Shown here: positions 1 through 8,429 of the stretch, piece after piece
How positions within the stretch are numbered: the first letter of the stretch is position 1
How the letters are laid out: every line of letters begins with the position of its first letter
NCBI GenBank assembly: GCA_011523385.1
Contig: WTGX01000008.1
Location: 1-60,473 of the forward strand
DNA length: 60,473 nt
DNA from: Nitrospira sp.
Lineage (GTDB): Bacteria; Nitrospirota; Nitrospiria; Nitrospirales; UBA8639
Direction: 5' to 3'
Program-made: the position numbers and the translations under genes
The notes under the pieces: model-generated
Databases searched by the model: none
Told to the model about the DNA's origin: nothing
Seen by the model: the letters and a program-made list of their open reading frames with translations, nothing else

Positions 1-71
1 CAGGGGGGTGGTGCGGGGGAGGGAAAGAACGCAGTCGTCCCCGGTCAGGGGGACCTTGCCGTTGAGAAAAA

Positions 72-1952
72 TTACCGTGTGAGCGGAAGGCTCAAGAGGG
101 GCGAGGAGTCCGGCAGCAGCCGGGTGATCCTGCTTGAGGCGGACGCGGATTCGAGGAATTCGGCAACCGTGATCGTTCCGTTCTTGTTTCCGTCCGCATT
201 GCCTGACAGGCCGGCCAGCACGTTGGCCGGGTTATCCTTTTCTTGTCCGGGCCGTCTGCGTAGTTGAATGACGGGGGTCGCGTCCTGCTTGGACAGGCCG
301 CTGTCCCAACGCACCGCAGAGGATGTATCGGCAGATGTCCCTTCTCCGGCCTGCTTGACAATCGGTGCATCGAGGATCAGCAGGGTCAGCCGGTTTTCCA
401 GCTTTCCCAAGAGGCGCTGGAGCGTTCGAAGAGAGATCAACTGTTTGCTCGATGCGTCGGGCGTCCCTTCATAGGGGACCAAATAGACCTCGCCGTTTCC
501 CTGGTCTTGAACGGCCTGACCGGAAAAATATACGACCAGCACGGATTCCTTCCCGATTCTCTGACGGACCCACCTGAGCAGTGTTGTGGTGATGTCTCCT
601 TTTTCGGCATTGTTCCCTTGGAGGACGCGGATGTTCTGATTAGGGAACAATCCGGTGCCGTGCAAGGTTTCCCGCACGGTCATCAGGAGACCTTCGGGTG
701 TACGATAAGCCTCAGGCCAAGCGTCCTGATAGGTGTCCATGCCGACGAGCATGGCCACGTACGCATTCTCGTCGCGAGGCTTTTCCTGCATCTTGGACCG
801 GCTGGATTGCGCGCCTGACCCACCGGTGCCGGGCTGGAGAGGCGCGACAATGCGGTGCGACCCGATGGGGGTGCCATCCTCGAGTTGGAGCGCGATCACC
901 AACTCCGCTTTTTGTGCGGTCACGCTGACCGGCATGCGGCCGCGAATTTCCGTCGTTCTGGTTTCTCCGGGCTGGAACGTGCCCAGGGAGATGGGAAGTG
1001 GTGTCATCTGTGCAAAGGCTTCGACCAGAGTCGTGTTCCCCCTCACGTTGGCATTGGCTGTGTTGATGGCGGTGCTCCCGAGATTGGTGGCCTCGATCAT
1101 CAGCACAATTGTTTCCCCGCCTTCGAGAATCAGATTGTCGTTCCCGTCCTTCAGCATCGTGCGAAAGGTAAAGAACGGCCGGTTGCTCGGTGCAGAAGAA
1201 GACGGTGCCGAAAATCGAGGGGCGGCTTGGGGTGTGAATTGAGGCGCGGCCTGGGGGAACGCCGGTTGGCGCCTTGGGGCCGTGAGGGGTTGCGTGCCTC
1301 CATTGTTGAGCACCTGCGGAACCACTGCCACGAGTTGTTCGGCCAGTTCCGCCGCCACGCCGTTGATTTTGGCGTCATATTGTCCGGTGGTACAGGTGAC
1401 GGATTGGCCGGTAATGGCCGGTGCCCAGACCCTGACCTGGCCGTCGACACTCAGGGGAAGTTGCCCCAATTGAGCGCCGTCTTTATCAATGAACACCGCT
1501 TGCAGCTTGAAGTTGAGGTTGGCCAGATAATTGTCTTCCTCGGCCATACGGTCGACTTCCTGGAACGCTTGATTGACCATGCTGATCTGGATAATGAGAT
1601 CGCTCGGTTTGGTGGCTTGGACAGCTTCTCCGGTTCCCGCATAGGCCGTGACCGACTGAAAGGTTTCCTGTCCCAGGATGAGAAAGTTCTGGACAATGCT
1701 CTCGCCGGTTTGCAGGGTATACGGAAGGTCGCATGCCTGAATTTCGAGCGTGGCTTCCGTGACGCTGGGGTCAAAGGCATACGCCACCGAAATGGGAATG
1801 GCCGGCTCCTTCGGTTTTTCTTCTTCGCCAAATCCAAAGCTGGGCAGGCTGATGTCCGGCATACTCACGTCCGGGAGATAAGAGCAGGCTGAAAACGGGA
1901 GGATCGAAACGATAAGCAGGAGTCTCGGAAGGGCACACGTTTTGAGACGCAT
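72..1952 (-). CDS. Caspase-fold (peptidase C14-like) lipoprotein, catalytically dead
   Basis: The product is an exported lipoprotein. A hydrophobic leader ends at Cys23 (PFSAC), followed by a Pro/Ser-rich linker region. Residues about 30-370 form an unknown region with beta-rich stretches. A C-terminal domain at about 405-560 has the caspase/metacaspase pattern: VAMLVGMDTY, then VVYFSGQAVQ, then LLILDAPIV. In active C14 peptidases the second motif carries His (SGHG) and the third Cys (DAC). Here these positions are Gln479 and Pro530, so proteolysis is not expected. The last 60 residues include a D-x-N-x-N-G-like stretch resembling a calcium loop. The gene stands alone, divergent from the lipoprotein gene at 2078. 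The fold assignment comes from motif recall; the biological role is unknown. Confidence 0.7.
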   Translation of the reverse strand: MRLKTCALPRLLLIVSILPFSACSYLPDVSMPDISLPSFGFGEEEKPKEPAIPISVAYAFDPSVTEATLEIQACDLPYTLQTGESIVQNFLILGQETFQSVTAYAGTGEAVQATKPSDLIIQISMVNQAFQEVDRMAEEDNYLANLNFKLQAVFIDKDGAQLGQLPLSVDGQVRVWAPAITGQSVTCTTGQYDAKINGVAAELAEQLVAVVPQVLNNGGTQPLTAPRRQPAFPQAAPQFTPQAAPRFSAPSSSAPSNRPFFTFRTMLKDGNDNLILEGGETIVLMIEATNLGSTAINTANANVRGNTTLVEAFAQMTPLPISLGTFQPGETRTTEIRGRMPVSVTAQKAELVIALQLEDGTPIGSHRIVAPLQPGTGGSGAQSSRSKMQEKPRDENAYVAMLVGMDTYQDAWPEAYRTPEGLLMTVRETLHGTGLFPNQNIRVLQGNNAEKGDITTTLLRWVRQRIGKESVLVVYFSGQAVQDQGNGEVYLVPYEGTPDASSKQLISLRTLQRLLGKLENRLTLLILDAPIVKQAGEGTSADTSSAVRWDSGLSKQDATPVIQLRRRPGQEKDNPANVLAGLSGNADGNKNGTITVAEFLESASASSRITRLLPDSSPLLSLPLTR

Positions 1953-2077
1953 GGCATGTAACCTACCCGATGCCTTCAGAGGATTGCAACTTTACGTTCC
2001 GCTTCGCTCGCACGTTTTACAGCGCTGGAATATAATAGAGAAGAGGGCTTGATCTGTATGGGACTGGAGAATTCGTT

Positions 2078-2875
2078 GTGAACCCGCGCGGAAACAGTAT
2101 TCTTGACGAGGACGATGACCGGAGGCCGGGTCCGGGTCTTCTCCCCGCCATCCTTGGAGTCCTGTGCCTCGTCCTCGGAGGTTGCGGCGAATGGCCGCAG
2201 GCCCGTCTCGATGCGTTTCTCGGCCAGCAGCCGGAGAACGGGCGCTTTGGAGTCGCTGAATGGCCGAAGGGTCCGGTACACGCGGGTCTCCGGGTGATCA
2301 ACGACACCGGCGCTCCGGGTTCGGCCCCCAAACTTTCCGAAACCGCGTTCGCCGACCTGACCGGGCACGTGCGGCAGCAATTGCTGCATGCCGTGCCCAT
2401 CAAGGTACGCGTTGTCCACTCATCGGATTCTGGCGCCTCGCCCCCGTCTTTCGCTGCCATTCTTCACTGGGGGCACGACCAACGTGTCGATTACCTTGTG
2501 CTGGCCATTCTCTCGAGTACCGAAATCGAAGTGCCGGAAAGATTTCCCTGGCGGGGATCTACGCTGGGGGCCATCGCGCGGGGGTTGCTGTTCGGGTATC
2601 GTGCGGAAAACCTGGCCCTGGCCGAATTGGCGTTGGTCGACGTGCGTACCGGCCGCGTGTTGGCGCGAGTCGAGGGGAATGCCTGGGCTTCCCTGGACCG
2701 GCTGGACCCGCCCATCGAGTCCAACGAGTACCCGGTGGTTCGACGGAACCTTGAGGACCCGCCCATTTACCCCGAGAAAGAAGCAGATGCCCACGACGTC
2801 ATGCGAGCGGTTGCCGCCGGCGATGCCATCGATCAGGCGGTGCTGCACTTGAAAGAGGCTTGGGGCGGGTCCTGA
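2078..2875 (+). CDS. Hypothetical lipoprotein
   Basis: A 265-residue protein starting at GTG 2078; the nearby ATG at 2058 runs into a stop after seven codons. An acidic, Pro-rich N-terminus precedes a hydrophobic segment (about 21-34) and a lipobox LGGC with Cys36, so it is probably anchored to a membrane facing the periplasm. The rest has no motif I recognise. It contains alternating hydrophobic stretches (VDYLVLAILSSTEIEV; LALAELALVDVRTGRVLARVEG) of the kind seen in conserved outer-membrane-associated lipoproteins of unknown function. It ends 14 bases before the convergent yajQ gene. The coding call rests on length and lipobox; function unknown. Confidence 0.6.
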   Translation: MNPRGNSILDEDDDRRPGPGLLPAILGVLCLVLGGCGEWPQARLDAFLGQQPENGRFGVAEWPKGPVHAGLRVINDTGAPGSAPKLSETAFADLTGHVRQQLLHAVPIKVRVVHSSDSGASPPSFAAILHWGHDQRVDYLVLAILSSTEIEVPERFPWRGSTLGAIARGLLFGYRAENLALAELALVDVRTGRVLARVEGNAWASLDRLDPPIESNEYPVVRRNLEDPPIYPEKEADAHDVMRAVAAGDAIDQAVLHLKEAWGGS

Positions 2876-2888
2876 ACAGTCGCAGGGT

Positions 2889-3386
2889 CTAGCGATAATT
2901 GACGAATTGCAGGTCGATGCCGAAGTCCTGCTGTTTCAGAAAATTGATGACGGTTTGCAGTTCGTCTTTGCTTTTGCTCTGCACGCGTACCTGATCGCCT
3001 TGAATCTGCGCCTGCGCCTTGAACTTGTTCTCTTTCAGACTCTTCGCGATGGCCTTGGCTTTGTCTTCGACGATCCCGCTCTGCACCGTGACGTGTTGCC
3101 GCACGGTCCCCCCCAGGGCCTGCTCCACCTTGCCGTAGTTCAGGGCTTTCAACGACACGCTGCGTTTCACGCACTTTCCCTTGAGGATGTCGATCACCGC
3201 CCTGAGTTTGTAATCGTCGTCCGCCACGATCTCCAGGTCGTGCTCTTTTTCCTTGAGCGTGACTTTGGATTGCGACCCTTTGAAATCGAAGCGTTGCCCG
3301 ATTTCTTTCATGGTTTGATCAACCGCGTTTTTGACTTCCTGCATGTCCACCGTGGACGTCACGTCAAACGAGAACGTCTCCGCCAT
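2889..3386 (-). CDS. yajQ: YajQ family nucleotide-binding protein (UPF0234)
   Basis: A 165-residue soluble protein, the normal length for the YajQ family. It starts MAETFSFDVTSTVD, a family hallmark, and has two ferredoxin-like halves (FDFKGSQSKVTL; then VKRSVSLKALNYGKVEQALGG). YajQ proteins bind nucleotides; in some species they bind cyclic di-GMP and modulate transcription, in others they bind nucleic acid or tRNA. Nothing here tells which applies. It is monocistronic and convergent with the lipoprotein gene on its left. Confidence 0.93.
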   Translation of the reverse strand: MAETFSFDVTSTVDMQEVKNAVDQTMKEIGQRFDFKGSQSKVTLKEKEHDLEIVADDDYKLRAVIDILKGKCVKRSVSLKALNYGKVEQALGGTVRQHVTVQSGIVEDKAKAIAKSLKENKFKAQAQIQGDQVRVQSKSKDELQTVINFLKQQDFGIDLQFVNYR

Positions 3387-3437
3387 GAAGTTGTCTCCTG
3401 TTTACGTGTTTCCATAGATGTCGGATGATACGGCTTA

Positions 3438-4640
3438 TCATTGTTTCTTCCATAGCGTTACCTTGAAATGATCTTCAGTCACTTCAAAATCCGGTTCTCT
3501 CGCATTGTGTTGTTGCATGAGTGGAATAACCTTTCGGCGAATGCCTATACCCTGGTCTTCAACGTAGCCGTAGTCTCTAAAAATCCTGACGGATGACGGA
3601 TTGCGTTGTAGTTGCGCCCCGCTTTTGATTCTTTCGGTTGTCATGCCATTCGGCAGAGACCCCGGGCTGGATATTTCCATGCGGTTATTGTAGACGACAA
3701 CGCGCACGTAGTTCTGCTTTGTCCAATCTCGATGGATAAACGCATTAATCAAAAGCTCCCGTATGGCCTCAAACGGATAGTCCCAAACCCGTCTTCGACT
3801 CATTCCGTGTAGTGTCTCGTTACTGATATATGGTTGAATGAGCGTGCTTACTCTTTCATGCAGCGCCGGCTCAAGAGGATCATGAGGACCGCCGCTCCCC
3901 CGGCGTTCGAGCAAAGGAGCGTCCAATACCTTGTCAAAAACCGTGTTGTAATCCTTGTCATTCCCGTCATAAACGGAAAGCCTTACGCCGGCTTGCGGCA
4001 ATCGCAACTGGGGTTTTTTCGCAAACAACGCATAAGCGAAATAGCTGCAAGAAAGGGGTGTGGCGTCGCCGACCAGGAAACTGTGGTTGATCATCATCTC
4101 CTGCACGTCTTCATCCGGCGACTGAATCAGAATATCCCGAAAATATTCCTGGTAACGATGTTGATCCAAATCTGAAACTGAAGATCCGTGTACGGGAAAT
4201 TTTTCCGCTGATAGCAGGCCGCCCGAATCGAACAACCGCGCCTGTTGTTCACGGCCCGCCAGTTGGCAAGTATCACCGTATCGCACGTAGATATCTTGAC
4301 GGTCTTTGTGTTTCAAAATATAGGGTTTAGCGTTGCCTTGAGGAATTTTTACGACTGCCACGCGCTTCCCCTCAATACTTATCTCCTCGTAATCCGGTAA
4401 TAGAAAAGGGTGGACGTACCTGCCAATGACCGTATCCATCAGCCACTCTTGAAGATTCGTTCGCCGAATGCCGCTAATACTGCCGTCATCCTCGACGCCA
4501 ACCAAAACGGTGCCGCCGTTCATGTTGGCAAAAGCCACAATTTCTTTGGCAAATGTCTCGGGACGTTCATCATCACGCTTAAACTCAAGCTTTGCACCTT
4601 CAGGCTGGTTTGTTAATTCCAGTAAATCACTGATTAACAT
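3438..4640 (-). CDS. AlbA_2/RecG-like ATP-binding transcriptional regulator
   Basis: A 400-residue protein. Residues about 10-130 form a Schlafen AlbA_2 domain (LEFKRDDE, then VAFANMNGGTVLVGVEDDGSI), used by the family for nucleic-acid binding. Residues about 285-370 match the C-terminal ATP-binding region of the 'putative transcriptional regulator / RecG-related helicase' group: YPFEAIRELLINAFIHRDW, and VEDQGIGIRRKV, a GHKL-like arrangement. Such genes are frequent in accessory regions and often linked to defence or stress. It stands alone between yajQ and cstA, with an AT-rich upstream stretch (4641-4727). Lower GC than its neighbours hints at acquisition; this is an impression, not measured. 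Confidence 0.8.
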   Translation of the reverse strand: MLISDLLELTNQPEGAKLEFKRDDERPETFAKEIVAFANMNGGTVLVGVEDDGSISGIRRTNLQEWLMDTVIGRYVHPFLLPDYEEISIEGKRVAVVKIPQGNAKPYILKHKDRQDIYVRYGDTCQLAGREQQARLFDSGGLLSAEKFPVHGSSVSDLDQHRYQEYFRDILIQSPDEDVQEMMINHSFLVGDATPLSCSYFAYALFAKKPQLRLPQAGVRLSVYDGNDKDYNTVFDKVLDAPLLERRGSGGPHDPLEPALHERVSTLIQPYISNETLHGMSRRRVWDYPFEAIRELLINAFIHRDWTKQNYVRVVVYNNRMEISSPGSLPNGMTTERIKSGAQLQRNPSSVRIFRDYGYVEDQGIGIRRKVIPLMQQHNAREPDFEVTEDHFKVTLWKKQ

Positions 4641-4727
4641 GGGAAACCGTTTCTATCAGAAACTCCATTCTCTGATTTTTTCTTCATGCACGTATTATAT
4701 TATGTCTGCAGCCACGAATTTGTCTAT

Positions 4728-6680
4728 CTAGCAACACTTACCCTCCGGGACCCGGATGCCTTCGCCGTCGATAATTTCCGTGGTGGTATAGGGCCGTTTC
4801 AAGACCAGGTATCGGTACCATTTCATCGCGCTCTCGGTCAGGACTACGAGGGCCAGGAACGCGACCAGCCCGACCAGCGCCGCGTTCAGCGCCATGGTGA
4901 CGCTCGCCACCGGGTCCGTAGCGGTTCGCGCACGGTCCAGAAAGATCCACCACAGGTCATGACAGCCCGTCAAGGTGATGATGCCCACGAACACCATGGG
5001 GACGGCCGTGACCCACAGGTAGCGAGCCTTGTCCATTTTGATGAACAGGGTCGTGCCGATACACAACGCCATGGTCCCCAACAACTGGTTGGCGGCTCCG
5101 AACATGGGCCAGACCGTGGAGATCGTTCCCGTGGCGATGAGCCATCCCCAGGCCCCGACCACGAGCGCGCTCGACAGGACGACCCCGGGCCACCAATTGA
5201 TCCGGCGAAGCGGCGCATACAGGTGCCCGCCCATTTCCTGAACGAGGTAGCGCGCCACGCGCGTGCCCGCGTCGATGGTCGTCAGGATAAACAAGGCTTC
5301 GAACAGCAACGCGAATTGATACCAATAGGCCATGAGCCCCGCCATGCCCGGTAAAGCCGAAAAAATCCAGGCCATGCCCACGGCCAATGACACCGCGCCA
5401 CCGGGCCGGCCCGAGACGTCCACTTCGACCAGTTGCGAAAGCGTGTGAATGTTTTGAACGGGAAACCCCATGGCTGCCAGCGTCTCTGTCGGCAGGCGCG
5501 TGTTGATCGCAAAGTAATCGCCCGGGATAAGGAGGGACGCCGCGATCAACGCCACGACCCCGACGAAGCTCTCCAGCAACATGGCGCCATAGCCCACCAT
5601 GGCCTGTGATTCGCGGGCGATCATCTTCGGGGTGGTCCCCGATGACACGAGCGAATGGAAGCCCGAAATGGCCCCGCAGGCAATGGTAATGAACAGAAAC
5701 GGAAAGAGCGGGCCGGGGATGATCGGGCCGCCACCGGCGATGAACCCGGTGACCTTGGGCATGTGCAGGTCGGGCGCCAGAATGATCACGCCGATTGCCA
5801 GCAACCCGATGACCCCGAGCTTCATGAACGTCGAGAGGTAATCCCTCGGCACCAACAGCATCCACATCGGCAGGACCGAAGCCAGAAATCCGTATCCCGC
5901 CAGGAGCCAGACCAAGGTGGTCCGGTCGTGAGTAAACCAGATCGCCAGGTCCGACTGCGCCACCATTTTCCCCAGGGCCACGGACAGGATAAGCAGGATG
6001 ATGCCCATCAGGGACATTTCTCCCACGCGCCCGGGTCGAACGTGATGATGATACCATCCCATGAGAAAGGCGATCGGGATGGTCATGGCAATCGTGAACG
6101 TGCCCCACGGGTTGTCCACGAGCGCGTTGACCACGGCCAGTCCCAGACCGGCCAGGGCCACGATCACGATGAACAACACGGCTACGGCCGTGGCCGTACC
6201 GGTGATCCACCCGATCTCCGCGCGCGCGATTTCCGGCAGGGAGCGGCCGTTGCGACGCAGGGACCCGACCAGGATGACGAAATCCTGGACCGCGCCCGCG
6301 ACCACGGCCCCGATCACGATCCAGAGAAATCCCGGCAGGAACCCGAACTGGGCCGCCAACACCGGACCCAACAGCGGCCCGGCGCCGGCAATGGCTGCGA
6401 AATGGTGTCCGAAGAGCACGTATTTGTTGGCGGGATAGTAATTGGTGCCGTCTTCCAGTCTACAGGCCGGGGTGCCGCGTTCATCATCCAGTTGCATGAC
6501 GCGCCGGCCTAAAAATCCTCCGTAAAACCGATAGGCGAGCACGTAAAAGCACCCGGCAGCCGTTACCAACCAGAGCCCGTTGACCTTCTCGTCGGGATTC
6601 AGCAAGCCGGTGACAAAGCCGAAAGACACGGCGCACAGGAGGGAGACGAGAATCCACGCGGTCGTCTTCAGGGTCTTCAT
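4728..6680 (-). CDS. cstA: Carbon starvation protein CstA (peptide/pyruvate transporter)
   Basis: A 650-residue polytopic membrane protein with many hydrophobic segments across its whole length. The CstA signature is clear: YRFYGGFLGRRVMQLDDE, then NYYPANKYVLFGHHFAAIAGAGPLLGPVLAAQFG, then AISGFHSLVSSGTTPKMI. CstA proteins import peptides, and in Escherichia coli relatives (BtsT) pyruvate, at the cytoplasmic membrane. The usual small YbdD-like partner is not seen next to it. The gene stands between an AlbA_2 regulator and a small membrane protein with no overlap, so it is probably transcribed alone. The family is certain; the substrate is not. Confidence 0.95.
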   Translation of the reverse strand: MKTLKTTAWILVSLLCAVSFGFVTGLLNPDEKVNGLWLVTAAGCFYVLAYRFYGGFLGRRVMQLDDERGTPACRLEDGTNYYPANKYVLFGHHFAAIAGAGPLLGPVLAAQFGFLPGFLWIVIGAVVAGAVQDFVILVGSLRRNGRSLPEIARAEIGWITGTATAVAVLFIVIVALAGLGLAVVNALVDNPWGTFTIAMTIPIAFLMGWYHHHVRPGRVGEMSLMGIILLILSVALGKMVAQSDLAIWFTHDRTTLVWLLAGYGFLASVLPMWMLLVPRDYLSTFMKLGVIGLLAIGVIILAPDLHMPKVTGFIAGGGPIIPGPLFPFLFITIACGAISGFHSLVSSGTTPKMIARESQAMVGYGAMLLESFVGVVALIAASLLIPGDYFAINTRLPTETLAAMGFPVQNIHTLSQLVEVDVSGRPGGAVSLAVGMAWIFSALPGMAGLMAYWYQFALLFEALFILTTIDAGTRVARYLVQEMGGHLYAPLRRINWWPGVVLSSALVVGAWGWLIATGTISTVWPMFGAANQLLGTMALCIGTTLFIKMDKARYLWVTAVPMVFVGIITLTGCHDLWWIFLDRARTATDPVASVTMALNAALVGLVAFLALVVLTESAMKWYRYLVLKRPYTTTEIIDGEGIRVPEGKCC

Positions 6681-6771
6681 GATGCTTCAGAACGTCGAGT
6701 GAACGATGCGTCTGCGCCGGGTGTGGCGAAACGACGCTTCGCTCTCGTTGTCCCGGCGGTAAGCCCGTCGC

Positions 6772-7242
6772 TCATGCCGGCTGTGAAAACGGGGGTTTAT
6801 CGAACTTTTGTCGAATGGCGTTCATGGCGTTGAAAACCATGGGTTTTGTGAGCAGTCGATGTTCAATCGCGCGTTTGCCGGGAAAATCGAGTAAGGATAC
6901 TCCAATGACCATGGTGAGTAAACCTTGGCCCGGGAGGACCAGCATGGCAATCCCCGCCAGGAGAAACACCAGGCCAATCGAGTTCTTGATGATCAACCCC
7001 GCGTAGCGCAGAACCGGATGGTATCCTTCCAGCCACACGTGTTCTTCATCGTGCAAAAAGTAATCCACGGGCAGGCGGATGATGATGACGGGAATGAGCA
7101 GGATGGTCCCGAAAAACATCACGACCGAGACGATGGTGATGGCAATCAGGGCCTCAGGGGGAACCAGGGCGGTCAGTTCGTCATAGACTGTCAACATGGT
7201 GTTCATCGGGCGAGTTCTGTGCGTCGCAAGGGGAAATAGCAC
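6772..7242 (-). CDS. Small membrane protein, PGPGW-like
   Basis: A protein of up to 156 residues with two or three hydrophobic segments (about 33-57, 87-110 and possibly 108-120). The second ends in LVLPGQGLLTMVIG, resembling the PGPGW motif of small transmembrane proteins of unknown function. The frame opens at GTG 7242, but ATG 7206 (MNTMLTVYDE) is a likely alternative; neither has a clear ribosome-binding site. It is on the same strand as cstA with a 91-base gap, so co-transcription is possible. No biochemical role is known for the family. Confidence 0.65.
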   Translation of the reverse strand: MLFPLATHRTRPMNTMLTVYDELTALVPPEALIAITIVSVVMFFGTILLIPVIIIRLPVDYFLHDEEHVWLEGYHPVLRYAGLIIKNSIGLVFLLAGIAMLVLPGQGLLTMVIGVSLLDFPGKRAIEHRLLTKPMVFNAMNAIRQKFDKPPFSQPA

Positions 7243-7369
7243 GTTCTAAGCGATTCGACAAGCATCGCAGAACGTTCGGAAGCGGATTCGTCGCCGGAAG
7301 TCCGTTGAAGGGGCATTGTCGAACAGGATAGGATGCTGTTCCATTTGCCGAGGAGCGGAGGCTCAGCGG

Positions 7370-7840
7370 ATGCCGGCTTACTGGTTACTCAAATCGGAAC
7401 CTTCGACGTTTTCCATTGAGGATCTGGCGCGTTCGCCCAAACGGACGACGTGCTGGGAAGGCGTGAGAAATTATCAGGCCCGCAATTTTCTGCGATCCAT
7501 GTCCGTCGGCGACCTGGCGTTTTTTTATCACAGCAATGCCGATCCTCCGGCGATCGTGGGTATTGTCGAGGTCGTCAAGGCCGCATATCCCGATTATTAC
7601 GCATGGCAACCCGGGAGCCGGTATTTCGACGACAAAAGTTCGGAACAGAATCCACGATGGGTAATGGTCGACGTCCGGTTGCACAAGGTGCTGCGCACGC
7701 CGCGTTCCCTGGAAAGCCTCAGGGGAGTGAAAGGTCTGGAAAAAATGGAATTGCTTCGCAGGGGCTCCCGTCTCTCGGTTCAACCCGTCCGCGAAAGCGA
7801 ATGGGAGATCATTGTGCGGTTGTCGGGCGCAACAGTGTGA
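7370..7840 (+). CDS. EVE domain protein (thymocyte nuclear protein 1-like)
   Basis: A 156-residue protein from ATG 7370, with the purine-rich stretch GAGGAGCGGAGG 9-20 bases upstream. The start MPAYWLLKSEPSTFSIEDL is the textbook opening of bacterial EVE proteins. It is followed by WEGVRNYQARNFLR, GDLAFFYHSN and VGIVEVVKAAYPD, which form the pocket. EVE domains are PUA-related folds that bind modified bases in DNA or RNA. Upstream codons 7316-7369 are in frame but do not resemble the family. It is monocistronic. Which modified base it binds cannot be read from the sequence. Confidence 0.92.
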   Translation: MPAYWLLKSEPSTFSIEDLARSPKRTTCWEGVRNYQARNFLRSMSVGDLAFFYHSNADPPAIVGIVEVVKAAYPDYYAWQPGSRYFDDKSSEQNPRWVMVDVRLHKVLRTPRSLESLRGVKGLEKMELLRRGSRLSVQPVRESEWEIIVRLSGATV

Positions 7841-7919
7841 ACCATCTATTTGTGAGGGGTTCCGGGACTTTGTTACACTGAATACATAATCGGTTGAGAG
7901 GAAAAACGCCATCGAACTG

Positions 7920-8354
7920 ATGAAAACAATGAAACTGGCCGGCGTCGTTGCGACCTTGACGTGTGGTACGTGGAGCCCCGTCTCCGGCTTTGGCGCAGCC
8001 GTGCCCGCTGCGGTATTGGGTCAGGAAGACGTCGCCGTGACCGTTCACATCGAGAATCGCCGGTTTATTCCTCACGTGGTGAACCTGCGCGTCGGGCAAC
8101 GCGTCCGCCTGACCTTCAGGAATGAAGACGTTGAACTGCATGCGTTTGTTCCCGCGGGTCTTCTGGTTCGGACAAACGTCCAAGTCAGTGGCGATGGGGC
8201 GCCGCAGTTCGGCAAGGAAGGGTTTCGCCGCGTGTTGATTCCTTCAGGCGGCCAGGTCGAATTGGTGTTCACGTCGAAGGAAGCCGGCTCATTCCCGTTT
8301 TTCTGCGATTTGCCGGGACATATCATGAACGGGACGATCGTGGTTGACGGTTAG
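7920..8354 (+). CDS. Exported cupredoxin (type 1 copper protein)
   Basis: A 144-residue protein with an N-terminal signal-like segment (about 5-34). A single cupredoxin domain follows, with all type 1 copper ligands visible: His74 (ELHAF), Cys129, His134 and Met136 in FFCDLPGHIM. It should be a periplasmic electron carrier or copper-binding protein. It is the first of five genes for exported proteins on this strand (7920-12098), including a cytochrome c, which suggests a shared role in periplasmic electron flow; that link is inference. Copper oxidase subunit II is excluded by the lack of a CuA motif. Confidence 0.85.
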   Translation: MKTMKLAGVVATLTCGTWSPVSGFGAAVPAAVLGQEDVAVTVHIENRRFIPHVVNLRVGQRVRLTFRNEDVELHAFVPAGLLVRTNVQVSGDGAPQFGKEGFRRVLIPSGGQVELVFTSKEAGSFPFFCDLPGHIMNGTIVVDG

Positions 8355-8429
8355 ATGGATAAATTGGATATGCTGGAGTGAGGTGTCTATTTTTGTGTCC
8401 AACTATGATTTTGAGGAGGAGAAGTGCTC

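Noticed and set aside
1-71. A different reading frame after the stop of the caspase-like gene reads HTVIFLNGKVPLTGDDC on the minus strand
   Set aside because: It looks protein-like and could mean a frameshift near the end of that gene or the start of another, but only about 25 codons are in the window and there is no start codon. It cannot be judged from here.
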